DNA from: Vitellaria paradoxa
Lineage: Eukaryota > Streptophyta > Magnoliopsida > Ericales > Sapotaceae
Assembly: GCA_019916065.1 (NCBI GenBank)
Contig: CM034234.1
Coordinates: 6,856,342-6,920,341 of the forward strand
Reading direction: 5' to 3'
DNA: 64,000 nucleotides
Shown here: piece after piece, positions 1-12,275 of the stretch
Numbering within the stretch: the stretch's first letter is position 1
Layout of the letters: every line of letters starts with the position of its first letter
The notes under the pieces: generated by a model
The model's input: the letters and a program-made list of their open reading frames with translations, nothing else
What the model was told of the DNA's origin: nothing
Databases searched by the model: none
Translations under genes and position numbers: made by a program

Positions 1-1816
1 TTCAGTCATTTTTTTCTTTTTAACTTCCCAGGGACGAACCTAAAATGATAGAAAACATACGAATTTTTAAGGAAAATAATAGTCAATGTTAGAATAATTT
101 TTGCTCCAGCTTGAAATATTCAATATTGCATCAATTATTTGTACATTGTACTACAATAATTGTAGCTTGCTCTACTTGGTAAAATATCTGACATCAATAT
201 TTCTCATTAATTCCTAAAATTTTTATAGTTTTGAAAAAATAGATTTTGGCCAATAAATAGTCATTGTCATTTTATGTACACTCTTTTGTAAATATACTAA
301 TTGTAACTTGTGCGATACTCGGGCGATGTAAAATTTTTTAATTATTAATATTAAAAAAATAAAAATATCATCAAAACAATCAAAATAGACACTTATATTT
401 AAAAATGTTAATAATCATAAATTCATATGTCAAAATAGATAGATATATATAAAAAAAAAAAAACTAAATATGGTCATCTAATTTTATAAAATAGTAATCC
501 AATTTTTCAAATATGGTCATCCATCTACAAATTTAATGCTAATTTAAATGTGATTTTTTTCAACCATTAGAACGCACAAGTTTCTTTTTTTATTTGGATT
601 AATTATTTTTTTTGTTTTTAATTATTACAACTTGGTCCGAAAGAAGAGGATGTCACAAAACCCGTCGTAAATATTTGTGTTTTTTTTTTGCGCTTCATTT
701 CTAAGTGCAATGGCAGCAACCTACTTTGTGTTGGTTCTCAGTTACATGTGGCTCAAAGATCAAATTATTCCCAAAGATTAACCAATTTGAGAGAGAGAAA
801 TAGTTTGCTGTATGATCCTAAACAATTTCCTGTGTCAATATGTAATCTTGATAAATTTAAAATATGCAATCTCATAAGATTAATTTCTGATCGACCAGCT
901 GTTTCCATAGCCATTCCATCCCAATTAATTAGTCTTTTATTCCAATCCATCATCACAATAAGAGATGAAAGTAGATTCCAGACACTAATAGACACACTAT
1001 AATATATATACACAGTAATATATCTGTAAATTTATAGAAAAAATTGAATATACTTGTAAAGAAAATTGAAGAAGTTTATACAAAAGAAAAAAATCTAAAA
1101 GTTTCAGGTAATGGATGGATGTGTGTAGAGAGAGAAAGGAAGTTGGAGAAGAAACTCAAAAATTTTCTAGCGATGGTGGGAGAATTGTAAAGAAAGAGAG
1201 AAAAATTTTGAAAAGAAAGTGACTTTTGAGCTTTAAATTTTTATTTTTATTTTTTTTTCTAACTATCCTTTAATGAATTTTTTATTATAATTCATTTCAA
1301 GTGGGTAGAGTATTATGCAGAGAAAGAAAATTTCTTTTAATAAAACATTTATTATTGTTCATTACAGGTGGAGAAAGAATAATTTGTTTTCAAAATAAAA
1401 TCAAAACTTTGTTAAAAAAAAAAAGAGAAATGAAGAGTAAATAATTGTACCATAGAAGATGAGGGTGAAGGAGGCGAGAAAAAAGAAATACATGATTTTA
1501 ATATTATAATATATAGATATATATATATATATATTTGTACACTACTTGGTTACCTCAAAAAAGAGCGGTACTACTTAATTACCTCAAAAAAAATAAATAA
1601 ATAAAACAAAACATGCACTAACACATACATATATAATTTCCCAAAAAGAAATGCACCAGCAAACTTTCACCGTGAAATATTCCACAAAAAAAAAAAAATG
1701 AAAAATAAAATACACAAACACACGCACACGCACACACACAGACAAATCTTGGAAACTATCCAAAAACCTTACCATTAATTCAATCTTCTGATTGAACCCA
1801 CAGTCAGCATCATCGA
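1..1816. other. AT-rich intergenic sequence downstream of the MYB gene
   Basis: No gene is supported here. The short open frames have no family resemblance and low-complexity composition. The stretch holds A/T runs, a short TA repeat near 1510-1532 and a CA-rich patch near 1714-1740. The end nearest 1816 probably includes the 3' UTR of the minus-strand MYB gene. Confidence 0.6.
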
Positions 1817-2540
1817 TCAGTAGTACATGACTTTTCCCTCTGTCTTGATTTCATCATCACCAACAAAGAAGTTGAGGTTGCTACAGATATTATTATTATT
1901 ATCATTATTATTAGTGCTAATAAGCTTCTTGATCTCCTCAAGACTAGTGTAGTCCAGTACTGGAGTACTAGTTTGACCATAGAAGAACCCATTTGGCTTC
2001 TCCTCCTGATACCCATCAAACTTTTGATTTTGATCATGATCAACCAATCCTCCACCATTGAGATTATAACCACTCTGCATTAATAACCCATAACTAAGCT
2101 CCATCTCTCTGCAGCTGTGGCTCATGATCTGGTTGTTATTGTTGCTGTAACTCCCATCAGAAGAACTACAAGTACAATTATTACCCTCTCCCCCAAACAT
2201 CAGGACACCGGTTGTGCTAGTCAACAGATCAGTTGTTGATGATGATGATGATGATGATGATGAAGAAATGGGTGCTTCAATGAAAGAGCCAGTGCGTAAT
2301 AATTGGGTGGTGTTGATGTAGTGTGATGAGGAGGAGGATGGTGAGCTCTGCTGTTGAAGAAGGAGGGGTGATATTGATGATGGGTAGTGATTCCTGTTTT
2401 GGTTCAGGGAGGAAGGGACCATTCCCATGAGCTTCTTCTTCAGCTTAGTGTTCCAGTAGTTCTTTATGTCATTGTCTGTCCTGCCAGGTAACTGGGCTGC
2501 TATTATTGACCACCTGCATTTAATATTTTTTGTTTGTTTG

Positions 2541-2571
<31 letters not shown>

Positions 2572-3562
2572 GATTAGTTAGTACTGCCAGAAGAAGATAA
2601 GCAACCAAGTTTCTTTTTGTAACTGAAAACTGAGTTCTTCTGCGAGAGATCTAAACTTGGCATGCATGCAAATCACCCCCCAAAAAAAGTTTCCAGAAGT
2701 AGAAGATTCTTGTAATATGAAAACTCCGTTTCAAACTACATCTTCTTTTTTCTTTTTTTTTTTCTTCCAAAAATCAAAAGAGCAAGAAGCGAGAAAACTT
2801 GTGGTGATCATTTAATCCCTTTTCAAATTGTATGTGGAGAGAATTTGAAAGGATTACCCCAAATGAATTTGAATATATATAAAAGATTGAAGAATATGTG
2901 AGATGGGAGGCAGAAAATGATGGGAAAGAGATGAAATAAAGGGTTGTTAAATGTGGAAAGAAGATGATCCCTACCTGCTTCCAATGCTAGCAAAGAGGGA
3001 GCAGATGATTCTGTCTTCATCATCAGAGAACTCTCCATGTTTAATGTTTGGTCGTAGATAGTTGAGCCATCTCAATCTGCAGCTTTTTCCACATCTTTTA
3101 AGGCCTGGGGAGATCAATTCATGCAAACAAACTAAACTAATTAAGACCCATTTCAAAGTGGAACACACTGTACAAGCAAATTACGGAGCCTTTGGAGCCC
3201 GAACAAAAACAAAAAAAAATCAAAAGGTGTAGTTGATGTAATGTAAAAATAATATTTTACAAAATTTAATTACAGAGATTTGAAAATTTTTAAAATTTTT
3301 GTTTTTTTTTTTTAAGGTTCCAAAGAAACCCTAAAACAAAGGAAAATTAAGTAAGAGGAACCCCTAACAAGATAAGCAAATTAATAATTTCCTTGAGAAG
3401 GGTAAATTAAGCTAGCTAGTTAGATACCCGCTTTTTGTGGGAGAGCAATCCAATTCCCTCCAGTCCCATGCTTCTCTATGTACTCCTTCAGCTTTCCATC
3501 TTCTTCAGGTGACCATGGCCCTTTCTTCACATTTGCCTTGTCACAACAAGGAGCTCTTCCCA

Positions 3563-3563
<1 letters not shown>
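1817..3563 (-). CDS. R2R3-MYB transcription factor, RAX/Blind-like (subgroup 14)
   Basis: Nuclear DNA-binding regulator. Three exons on the minus strand: 3428-3563, 2975-3104 and 1817-2513, with introns opening GT and closing AG. They sum to 963 nt, or 320 aa plus stop. The protein starts [21 protein letters not shown]2 carries Trp 17, 38 and 58; R3 has Phe 71 in the usual first-Trp place, then Trp 90 and 109. [13 protein letters not shown] spans residues 97-109. Intron positions (Gly46 phase 1, Arg89 phase 2) are those typical of R2R3-MYB genes. The [20 protein letters not shown] stretch and a tail with [11 protein letters not shown] and a final [10 protein letters not shown] resemble the RAX/Blind group, which controls axillary meristem formation in Arabidopsis and tomato. 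MYB36/68/87-like proteins are related alternatives. The C-terminal region has a run of about ten Ser (TCA/ATG repeat, about 2238-2262) and Asn-rich patches. The start is firm because it is the conserved family start. Confidence 0.92.

Positions 3564-3564
<1 letters not shown>

Positions 3565-3603
<39 letters not shown>
3565..3603. repeat. (CT)n microsatellite in the MYB leader
   Basis: About 18 CT repeats lie immediately upstream of the MYB start, reading as GA in the transcript. They are probably part of the 5' UTR. Such tracts are length-variable. Confidence 0.85.
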
Positions 3604-3604
<1 letters not shown>

Positions 3605-4923
3605 AAAACAAGGTTTCCTTCCAAATGGTTATTAATGCCTGGGGAGGTGGTTTTGTTTCTTTAGAAGACTTGGGTTTTTGGACAGCTAATATATATATAT
3701 AGATATATAATTGTGAGAATACAGAAGTCAAAGGACACACCTCCCTGATTTCATTTTTATTAATTGGTGAAACCCCACATATCTAATATCAATTATCAGT
3801 TGTCTTGCCGTAGTTTAAAGGTTATTTTACTGTAGAACTTTTTCCATTACAAATAAATAGGTCACCTAGTATTCATTTTAGTTTACCACCAATTTTACTT
3901 TTGAGAATTTATTTTTCAAATTGTACAATTTTGCTGTCTGTGTATTTAATTTAATTCAATTTTTTTTAGTCACCCATCATAAAAAAAAAAGAAGCTAATT
4001 TCATTACGTACAATGGACAAGTGTTTTGTTTAATAAATTTGAGAAAAATGTGATGAAGTGAGAAAATTAAAATGATTTAAAATACAAATTCAAAAATAAA
4101 ATAAAGTATAAAATAATATACTCAAATAAGTCCACACCTCCAGTAAAATCCTTCCCTTGCTCCAGGCTTAACCTTAATTGGTCCCTCGGAAGAATCCAAA
4201 GTCCAAACAAGTACTGAGTTATTAAATAGGTGGGCCATCGCCACTCAATTTTCTGGAGGGTACAGGGCATGTCATAACCTAACTCTCATGGATTGGTCTC
4301 TTCCTGCATTTATTAATCTATACAAATTCATGTATATATAAATGTATTATGTACTACTAGTTCTATTTTGAGATTATACAGAATATTCATGTACATGCAT
4401 GTATTAAATAGGAGTTATATTTAATTTGAGATAATAAGAAGTTACACCTAATTTGCGACCACAGCAGTAAGATTTTCTCAAAAGTTATAATCACATAGAA
4501 AGCTTGTAGGGGGATTCTGAAGGTAGAATTAGTAAGGTTTCAATTAAAAATAAACATTACAAAAAATATTTGTACCCAGTAAATAGGAGCTTAAGAGATT
4601 GATCATATTGATACATCTGGTTATGTATGTAGTGACGACATGTATGTATATACATGCTGTCTCAAATGTTTAGTTGCTTTGTTTTTAATATACATAAATA
4701 AGTGTGTGAGATAAAAATTTGTTGCTCGATCACAATGGTATTTCGCCGATCATAAATTTCATCCCCGATCAGGGGATATATTCTAGTTAAATTGGGACTA
4801 AATAGTTGGTCAGCTATGTTGTGTAATTACTTCACTCACTATCCACAAGTGCAACAAAAGAAAAGATCTGCAAAGTATATACAACAAAACAACTTCTACA
4901 CGATTCCCAAAACTTACACCATC
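3604..4923. other. Upstream region of the MYB gene, no other gene seen
   Basis: TA-rich sequence at 3689-3709 could serve as the TATA region for the minus-strand MYB gene, but I cannot fix a transcription start. The rest is AT-rich sequence without a recognisable coding stretch. Confidence 0.5.
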
Positions 4924-5335
4924 AAGCATTTAATGTTAGCCACCCACTCCCACTTTAAGTCATGTCAAAATAAATTAGTGGTCAAATCAGTAAAAAGTAA
5001 GACAGACACTTCATCTATAAATACCGAAAATGAAGACAAGGTAGTGGCTTTTTTTTTTGCCTCCTTTTTCTCTGATCCTCTTCTCTCTCTCTATCTCTTT
5101 CTATTTGTTTACGTGAGCTTATTATCTAAGCATTTAATGTTAGCCACCCACTCCCACTTTAAGTCATGTCAAAATAAATTAGTGGTCAAATCAGTAAAAA
5201 GTAAGACAGACACTTCATCTATAAATACCGAAAATGAAGACAAGGTAGTGGCTTTTTTTTTTTTGCCTCCTTTTTCTCTGATCCTCTTCTCTCTCTCTAT
5301 CTCTTTCTATTTGTTTACGTGAGCTTATTATCTAA
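4924..5335 (+). repeat. Tandem duplication of a 204-bp promoter-like segment, possible LTR remnant
   Basis: Two nearly identical copies (4924-5127 and 5128-5335) differ mainly in a T-run length. Each carries a good TATA box, TATAAATA, at 5016-5023 and 5220-5227, followed by a CT-rich stretch typical of plant leader regions. The sequence just after copy 2 (ACTGACTTAAGTATCG at about 5341, then CAGGTCGTCGCTGGGAGGAG near 5415) resembles the U5 side of some plant LTRs. I infer a solo or broken LTR with a duplicated U3/R part. No matching second LTR, PBS or gag-pol frame was seen. Confidence 0.5.
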
Positions 5336-5600
5336 GAGTTACTGACTTAAGTATCGATGTGTCCTTGGTCGGGAACCAACTCTGATCGCTTTATTTCACT
5401 ATTTTTTTACATGCAGGTCGTCGCTGGGAGGAGATCTTCATGAACAAGGGAGAGAAGGAGTCTACGGAGAAAAAGGTAAAAAATATGGTCGAACAATAAG
5501 TTTTTTTTTTTTTTTTTGGTAATTAAACATAAATAAGTTGTTTATTTTGTTTTTGAAATAAAGTGTTCAGGTGGGAATAAGAGTTTTCAAGTGGGAATAA

Positions 5601-5941
5601 GGGGGTGTTTAAAGGCATACTTTTTAACAATTTTTAATAATTTTTGACCAAAAGTTGCTAGGTATAATTTTTTATGTATTTAGTAAAATAAGAAGCAATT
5701 TTTAGTAATTTTCAGTAATTTTTTACAACTTTTAAGTGTTTGACAAAATTTTTAGTAATTTTTTACAATTTTTAATAATTTTTGATAATTTTTAGTAATT
5801 TTTGATAATTTTTAATAATTTTTTAATTGACAAGTTACTATAATAGAGGAGAAAAGTAACAAAATTTAATGGTTTGCGAAACGCTCAAAAATAAAAAGTT
5901 GGTAGTTTTTTTGCTAACAATTGCGTTGCCAAACACCCCCC
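5601..5941. mobile_element. Tourist-like MITE candidate
   Basis: Left end GGGGGTGTTT..GGCA and right end TGCCAAACACCCCC are inverted copies around AT-rich filler made of TTTTTAATAATTTTT-type repeats. Left flank is TAA; the right flank reads AAG, so the target duplication is not intact. There is no coding capacity. Confidence 0.5.
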
Positions 5942-7415
5942 AAGAAAATTTTCAAAATTTTGACTATTCATATGCAGAATTTTTATTTTTATTTTTAATT
6001 TTTGGAGTAAAAGAATAATTAAATACATTTTCAATTTGGAACCTTATTATGAAAATATTTTCAAATATTTTAAAATAAATACGCGCGCCCGCCGAAGATG
6101 TTTTTGAACCCACCTAGCAACTCCTCTGATTTTATTAAAAGGTTAGAAGTTTGAAGCGGAAGACGAGCATTTCGTTTAAAATAAATTGTGAGGAAGGTTG
6201 CATGCTCCACTAGGTGGAGGCCTAGCACCGAAGCATGAATAGCATACATTCAAAATGAATAATAACGTCGTTGCCCGATTTTTTCTCTTACAATCAGGGG
6301 TTGTTTGGAGTAAAAAAAAGTGAGATAAAGGCCTCGTTTGAAGCTTCAAAAAAAACCAAAAAACTTCAAAAAACTTCAAAAGTTTTCAAATTCTTCCAAT
6401 CATATTTTGCCACCTATCATTTTTACATCACATCAATCCCATCCATTGGTTTTTTTTTGATTTTTTTTGGGACTCCAAACGCACCCAAATTGAGATAAAA
6501 TGAGATAAATTGTGGTTTGGAGAGAGTTCGTAATACGTGCAGTGAGAGAAAAAGTTGATGTGATATAAAGTTGACAAAGATTTATAGAATTTTTTAGAGA
6601 TATTCAGCAAACTAAACGACCCCTATATTAGAATGATCATCAATTTGGTTTGGCAATAAGGCTACAAATAAGTATTAGGGTACTTAATCTTCTTTATTAA
6701 GATTTTTAACGAGTTTAACCTCAAATTTTTGTATTAAGGCTTATTTATTAAGGTTTATAGTCAATCCGAGTTCAAAGCAAGGTTTTATAGAGTTCGAAAT
6801 CTTGTATTTGAATTTAACTCATCAATCAATAGACAAGTTTAAGTTTAGCTTGGTTACAACAAATGAGTCTGCTTTTTATCGAGCTTTTTGTTAATCAAAT
6901 TTACTCACCAGTTTTTTAACGAATCTACTCGAGTGCCTATTAATGATAAAATTTATTAAAAAAATAAATTTTAAATTATTGTGTCTAGTATGACTTTTTA
7001 ACGATTTTTTTTTATATGATAAGTAAAAAAGAGCATTTAAGAGCTTAATTACATATACATGTTTCAATGAAATTGTTTATGAGATATAAACGAATTTGTT
7101 CACAAATATTTAAATGTCACAAATAATAAATAACTTATTCATGAACACTTAAATGCAACATTCGTGAGTTACAAACGGATTTGTTCATGAATATTTAAAT
7201 GAGTTTGTTCCAAGTTAGCTTTGTTAAGTGGTTGGTGAAGCTTTCCCTTTCTTTAGAGGGAGAGACAGCCCCTTTTTTTTTTACGATGGGCTGAGATCAA
7301 TGATAAAGTTAGGCTTTAATAATAATTATTATTGGGTTGGTTTTGGGTCTATCTCAATTCCAAAAATGAGTTAAAGGAGTGAGATTTTTTATCACACTTA
7401 TAAACTGAACACGAA
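5942..7415. other. Intergenic, no gene seen
   Basis: AT-rich DNA. A stretch near 6300-6490 carries TTGTTTGGAGT and ACTCCAAACGCACCC-type ends like those of short MITEs, similar in style to sequence near 51120-51310. No protein-coding exon was recognised. Confidence 0.4.
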
Positions 7416-7744
7416 AGTAGCATTTAGTTTGCATTTCTATTTTTTATTTTCTGTTTTTATTTTTTTATTTTCTTTTTTATATATTTTATATTTTAAAAGT
7501 TCCAAAACACGGAAAATAGGAAACACTTTTAGTTTGATATTTTTTATTTTTTGTATTTTTAGATTTTCTTTATCCTGGAGTAAAAACGCTCAAAATAATG
7601 TTTTTACCATTTTATATTTTACATATAAACTTATTTTTTATTTTCTAAAATAGATTTCGAAAATACAAGTGACCAAATACGTTTTGAACTGTTTTATTTA
7701 TTTTTTATAATGTAAAATAGAGAATAGATATACCAAATGATACT
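7416..7744. mobile_element. Tourist-like MITE, family copy 1
   Basis: About 329 bp, similar in ends and filler to the copies at 9982, 12729 and 62801. Left end is (A)GTAGCATTTAGTTT and right end ACCAAATGATACT followed by TAA. The middle is T-rich then A-rich palindromic sequence. Confidence 0.6.
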
Positions 7745-8021
7745 TAACTTTTTTAATAACCGATATGAGAAATTCCAACAAATATTAATATAAATCTATT
7801 AAATGAGTTAGCTTATACGTTGTTATCAACCAAAGTATTCGAATCTTGCCCGTTCATATTTACTAGCCAATGAAAAACTCATGCCATGCGTGCCATTGAG
7901 CGGAATTACTTTGATCAGAACATGGGTACACGAGGCTCCTAATGCATAGGCATGCCCATGGTAGGAGCATGACTAGATATGCGTGGGAGTGTATATTTTT
8001 ACACCTATACAGAGAGACAAG

Positions 8022-8314
8022 TTAGGCCACGTTTGATTTGCATTTTTATTTTTATTTTTTTTTTTTTTTTTGCTATTGTTAATTTTTTTTGTTTTATATT
8101 TTAAAACACAAAAAATAAAAAATACATTTAATTTAATATTTTCTATTTTCCGTTTTGTATTTTATATATAAATTCATTTTTTATTTTTTAAAATAGGCTT
8201 TAAAACATAAGAATGGTCAAATTAAATGCGTTTTGGATTATTTTTTATTTTAAAAAATACAAAATGAAAAAAGGTTAAAAAAAAAAAAACAAGTACACCA
8301 AATGACAAGCTTTT
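8022..8314. mobile_element. Tourist-like MITE, family copy 2 (diverged)
   Basis: Same layout as copy 1: it begins GGCCACGTTTGATTTGC, has T-rich then A-rich filler, and ends ACACCAAATGAC. Ends are eroded and no clear target duplication is visible. Confidence 0.45.
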
Positions 8315-9639
8315 ATTGATTATTTCCATTTTCAAAATTTTTCAAAATTACAAATTTTTTATTACTCTAATTGAAAATGATGTGACTGCAACATTTTTTG
8401 AATTATATGCATGTATTTTTTTTTTTTTAAATGTGATAGTGCTTCATGAGCACACGATTTCTAATTACTTTTAACTGGTCATATATAGGTGTATATGGGG
8501 TTGTATAAAATTACAAAAATTAGTATCTCGTATTTTACACTAAACAGAAAATTTAAATTTTATAGTCTTATAATTTGTGTTTGTAAAAATTTAAAGAGTT
8601 TTATATTTTTTTATAACTACAAACGTTGCCATATTTATTAAAAAAGAAATAAAAAAATAACGCCATTCAACCCCTTGAAAAGTTCCAAGTCCTTTGTTTA
8701 AAAATTTAGACAAGGAAAAGCTAGTTCATATATATATATGACTATATATATATAGTTTCTGTTTCGATTTTGACTCTTACAAAGTTGAAGACCATGTGAC
8801 TTGCACCTAATACTAATAACTAATCTCCATTTGGACACAATTGTTGTCATCTCAAAGGACTTTGCATGGTAAAAGCAAAGCTTGAAATCTGACCTCGAGG
8901 GAGGCTCTTAGCTATTAATAAATTAATTAATGTACATAAAATAGCTGTAGGGGGACCATTCGTTTTAAATACAATGCGTTATAACTACTAAATTAAATTA
9001 AATTAAATTAAATAAAAGATGACTAAGATCAACGGCTGATGCATGCAGGACAGATCCAGAAAATTTTAGAGATCCAGTGGGGTGCATGGGTTTCTACTTT
9101 GTAGGTGAGGAAACATTGTGGAGTATTCGAGAAGTAACTTCGAAAAAAAGTAAAATAAAAGAGGAAATAAATAAATAAATAATTAAAACACGTGTCTGTT
9201 TTATATATAATTACAGAAATTAAGTAATGTCATTTTTCTTCCCAATTTCCACTCTTCCTTGACAAATGGCTGGCCCTTTTCGTTGCGGAACATGCATGTG
9301 AATAATCTTGGTCACCCACCTCATCTGCCTTGAACTTGAAGAGAACCAGACAAATGCCTATGATATATGTGTGTGAGTGTACGTGTAAGTTAAATTTACA
9401 AGCAAATGATTTATTTATTTATTTATTATTTATTTTTTTTTGGGGGGTGGACTGGGGGAGTAGGATCCCTCAATTTATATGCATAATATATCAAAATTTG
9501 TCTGAAATTTCAATACTCTTTGCTCCAATTAACAATTAAAAAATAGAATAATTATTAAGAAGTTTCGTGTTAAATATTAAAAATAAAAAAATGCAATAAT
9601 TGCCAAAAAAATAAAATAAAGAAAATATTGTCCTCAAAT
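8315..9639. other. Intergenic, no gene seen
   Basis: AT-rich DNA with short AT dinucleotide runs near 8732-8755 and an AAATT-type repeat near 8990-9015. No exon was recognised. Confidence 0.4.
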
Positions 9640-9650
9640 CTCCCCCTCTT

Positions 9651-9901
9651 CTGAGATCGGGGAGAAACCCGCAGCCGCTACCTATGGGTGCGCACTAGGT
9701 GAAACCCGCCTCGTGGCTCTAGTCGGTAAAGAACCACGAGGAGGTAAACCAGCCTAGGCAAGCCCTGGCTGACCGGCTCAGTCGAGAAGGCTGTTAGATG
9801 GCCCTCCACAATTAGAGGAAGGACTACCCCCAAGAGGAGTCGAACTTGGGACCTATTGGTCCCAAGCCCTTCAACTCGCCATCCAAACCAACTCGACTAC
9901 T
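9651..9901 (-). mobile_element. tRNA-derived SINE (copy A) with 11-bp target duplication
   Basis: Read on the minus strand, the head is tRNA-like, with an A-box-like GTAGTCGAGTTGG and a B box AAGTTCGACTCC. A GC-rich body follows with GGGCTTGCCTAGGCTGG and TGCGCACCCATAGGTAGCGG. The copy at 60028-60285 shares this body. CTCCCCCTCTT occurs at 9640-9650 and again at 9902-9912, an exact 11-bp duplication. SINEs are transcribed by RNA polymerase III and mobilised by LINE machinery. The body resembles Au-type plant SINEs, which is a recollection rather than a comparison. Confidence 0.82.
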
Positions 9902-9981
9902 CTCCCCCTCTTTATCATACGCCAAGCTGCTCATGATGAAGGATCAATAGAATAATTAAAATAATTGGGTTAAAAAATTAA

Positions 9982-10308
9982 GGTGGCATTTAGTTTATTC
10001 TTCTATTTTCTATTTTTTGTTTTCATTTTATGTTTTAAAATTTTCAAAAAAAAAAACAAAAAATACTTTGTTTTTATTATTTTGAAATTTTTCCTATTTT
10101 GGATTGAAAATACTCAAAACAAATTTTGGTCATTTTTTATTTTATATGTAAACTCATTTTCTGTTTTTTAAAATAAATTTTGAAAACATAAGTGACCAAA
10201 TGCATTTTGAGCTTTTTTTTTTGTTTTTAAAATTTAAAATAAAAAATAAGTTCAGAACAAAAACTAGAAAATAAAAACAAAAAATAAAAAAACAAACCAA
10301 ATAAACCT
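9982..10308. mobile_element. Tourist-like MITE, family copy 3
   Basis: 327 bp bounded by TAA at 9979-9981 and TAA at 10309-10311. The left end is GGTGGCATTTAGTTTATT; the right end, read in reverse, is AGGTTTATTTGGTTTG. The middle is a T-rich/A-rich near-palindrome without coding capacity. Confidence 0.7.
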
Positions 10309-10731
10309 TAATTATATCCAACAGAGATACATACACACATATAATTAAGTAGCAAACTTGCTGGAACAATCAACATTTGAGAAGATGATTAATATCCTTT
10401 GTGAGGGTAGTTGAGTAGTGGACTATCGGAACAATATTGGGGGGTAATTGTTAATTTGCAAATGATTGTAAAGTTGGGGAGCTTACCTATTTTTATTCTC
10501 ATATTCTGCAATCAAACATCCCAAATTAATGTTGCCTTACCTAACAACACATGCACTCTCTGATCATCTCTTTCCATCTAATGATTATCTGTCCCATAAC
10601 CCTTTTAGTTGACAAAATCTCTCTCCTCTATAACAGAATCGTTGTTTTTAATAAAATCCCTTTTCACAACTCAACTACCCAATCCTTTTTCTAATGCACG
10701 AATGCAAGTCAATTTTCCACTCCATGTATGA

Positions 10732-10768
<37 letters not shown>

Positions 10769-11139
10769 ACTTATGCATACTGCAGTCAGGGAGATATTTT
10801 AGCATTCTTAAAAAAAAAAAAAAATTATAACGCTCAATTATAAGAGAAAATATTCACGCACAAGGAGTGCAAGAAATTTTTTTAAAGAGTGTTAATGTCA
10901 TTTAGCGTACAGTTTTTTATCAGTGCACATATATCTAGAATTAATTGATGCACTCTCATTCCCGTGCTTAGATATGCATGCATATATATGTATGTATGTA
11001 TAACTAGATAAATTCATGAATTTAGTAGCAACGTACGTAACATGAAAATGTACTTGATATTGCCGACCTAGTAAAGTGCAGGGACTAATAAAGCCAGCAT
11101 TTTCTCTAGATATAAAAATGTGTTGCAACATGCATAAAC
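10309..11139. other. Intergenic, with a TA microsatellite at 10735-10765
   Basis: No gene was recognised. It contains a run of about 15 AT/TA units and a short GTATGTATGTAT patch near 10989-11000. Confidence 0.5.
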
Positions 11140-11330
11140 GGAGAGAGAGAGAGAGAGAGAGAGAACAATCAACACGCAAACAAACACACTCCTAAAAGTT
11201 GACTACGTTAGGTTCCATTGTGGAAAACTCTCGTTTGAGAGAGAGAGAGAGAGAGAACAATCAACACGCAAACAGACACCCTCCCAAAAGTTGACTACGT
11301 TAGGTTCCATTATGGAACTCCCGTTTGTGT
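11140..11330. repeat. Tandem duplication, about 92-bp unit, starting with GA repeats
   Basis: Two copies each run GAGAGA..GAACAATCAACACGC, then AAAAGTTGACTACGTTAGG, then TTCCATT.TGGAA. The GAGAACAATC anchors are at 11161 and 11253. The copies differ at a few bases. No coding role is seen. Confidence 0.8.
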
Positions 11331-11790
11331 TTTTCTTTCTAGCCATGGAATCTTTCTTTGAAAATCATTTATGTATACAAGAACCTTTTTCAACAAAGAA
11401 CCTTTTTCAACAAATATATGGATGCACATATATGTCATTGCATGTGCATGTACCTAAAAGAATTTGATCTAACATTAGAAGTTACAATTATCTATTAACT
11501 TTTTTTGGGTGTCCTTTAATTTCTATAAATAACTTACAATTTTAAATGATTTAATATCTCTCATTAATAGGGATGTCAAATATACCCATACTCGATAGGT
11601 ACTCGCTTCACCCGCCCCGTTCGAGGAGAGTATGGAAATGTTAATAGCAGGGATGGGGATGGGTATGGAGATTTGAAATGTTACCCGCACGGGTACGGGG
11701 ACGGGGACGGGGACGATAGTCCTCACCCCCGCCCCATACCTGTTTAAATATTTATTTGTTAATTTGTTGGCGTGATGAATTCTTTAGAAG

Positions 11791-11843
11791 TCCCACATCA
11801 GTTTCTCACAAAGAAGTGAATGCCTTGTGAGGTTATAAATAAA
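11791..11843 (+). promoter_or_regulatory. Plant U-snRNA-type promoter module (USE plus TATA) inside the hAT-like element
   Basis: GTCCCACATCA at about 11790-11800 differs at one base from the plant upstream sequence element RTCCCACATCG. TATAAATAAA begins near 11834, about 33-34 bp downstream, the spacing known for RNA polymerase II snRNA genes. The following sequence (TTTCTCTTTGGTTAAG) loosely recalls the start of U2 snRNA but is too divergent to call a gene. It could be chance or a captured snRNA promoter. Confidence 0.4.
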
Positions 11844-12109
11844 TGTCACTTTCTCTTTGGTTAAGTGCATCAGTCAAACTCAAACTCAAAGATTATATAT
11901 ATATTTTTAATTTTTATTTAATATATATGTAATATATTTTTTATTTAATATATATAATATTTATAATAATTTTAAATATTTATTTTATACATATAATATA
12001 TAATTTATAATAGTTAATATACTTGGCGGGTAAACGGGGATGGAGTATTCATTATTTCGTGGGGACGAGTATGAAAAAATTTTTTTTCTCGAAACGGGGA
12101 TGGGAATGG

Positions 12110-12275
12110 GGACGGGGACGGATAAGGGTATTGCTAAACGGGGACGGGGACGGATAAGGGTATTGCTAAACGGGGACGGGGACGGATAAGGGTATTGCTA
12201 AACGGGGACGGGGACGGATAAGGGTATTGCTAAACGGGGACGGGGACGGATAAGGGTATTGCTAAACGGGGATTG
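12110..12275. repeat. 32-bp tandem repeat, five copies
   Basis: The sequence GATAAGGGTATTGCT starts at 12121, 12153, 12185, 12217 and 12249, alternating with CGGGGACGGGGACG. The copies are essentially identical, so the expansion looks recent. It lies within the hAT-like element. Confidence 0.92.

Noticed and set aside
4792..5322. A 176-codon open frame containing a repeated KHLMLATHSHFK segment
   Set aside because: The internal repeat is just the 204-bp DNA duplication (a multiple of three) read through; it spans TATA boxes and CT tracts and has no protein-like features.
9840..9905. A possible tRNA gene (B box near 9840)
   Set aside because: The A and B boxes belong to a SINE head with target duplications and a SINE body; the cloverleaf is not intact.
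11850..11900. A U2-like snRNA gene downstream of the USE-TATA module
   Set aside because: Only a loose resemblance over about 16 bases; no Sm site or conserved core of U2 follows.
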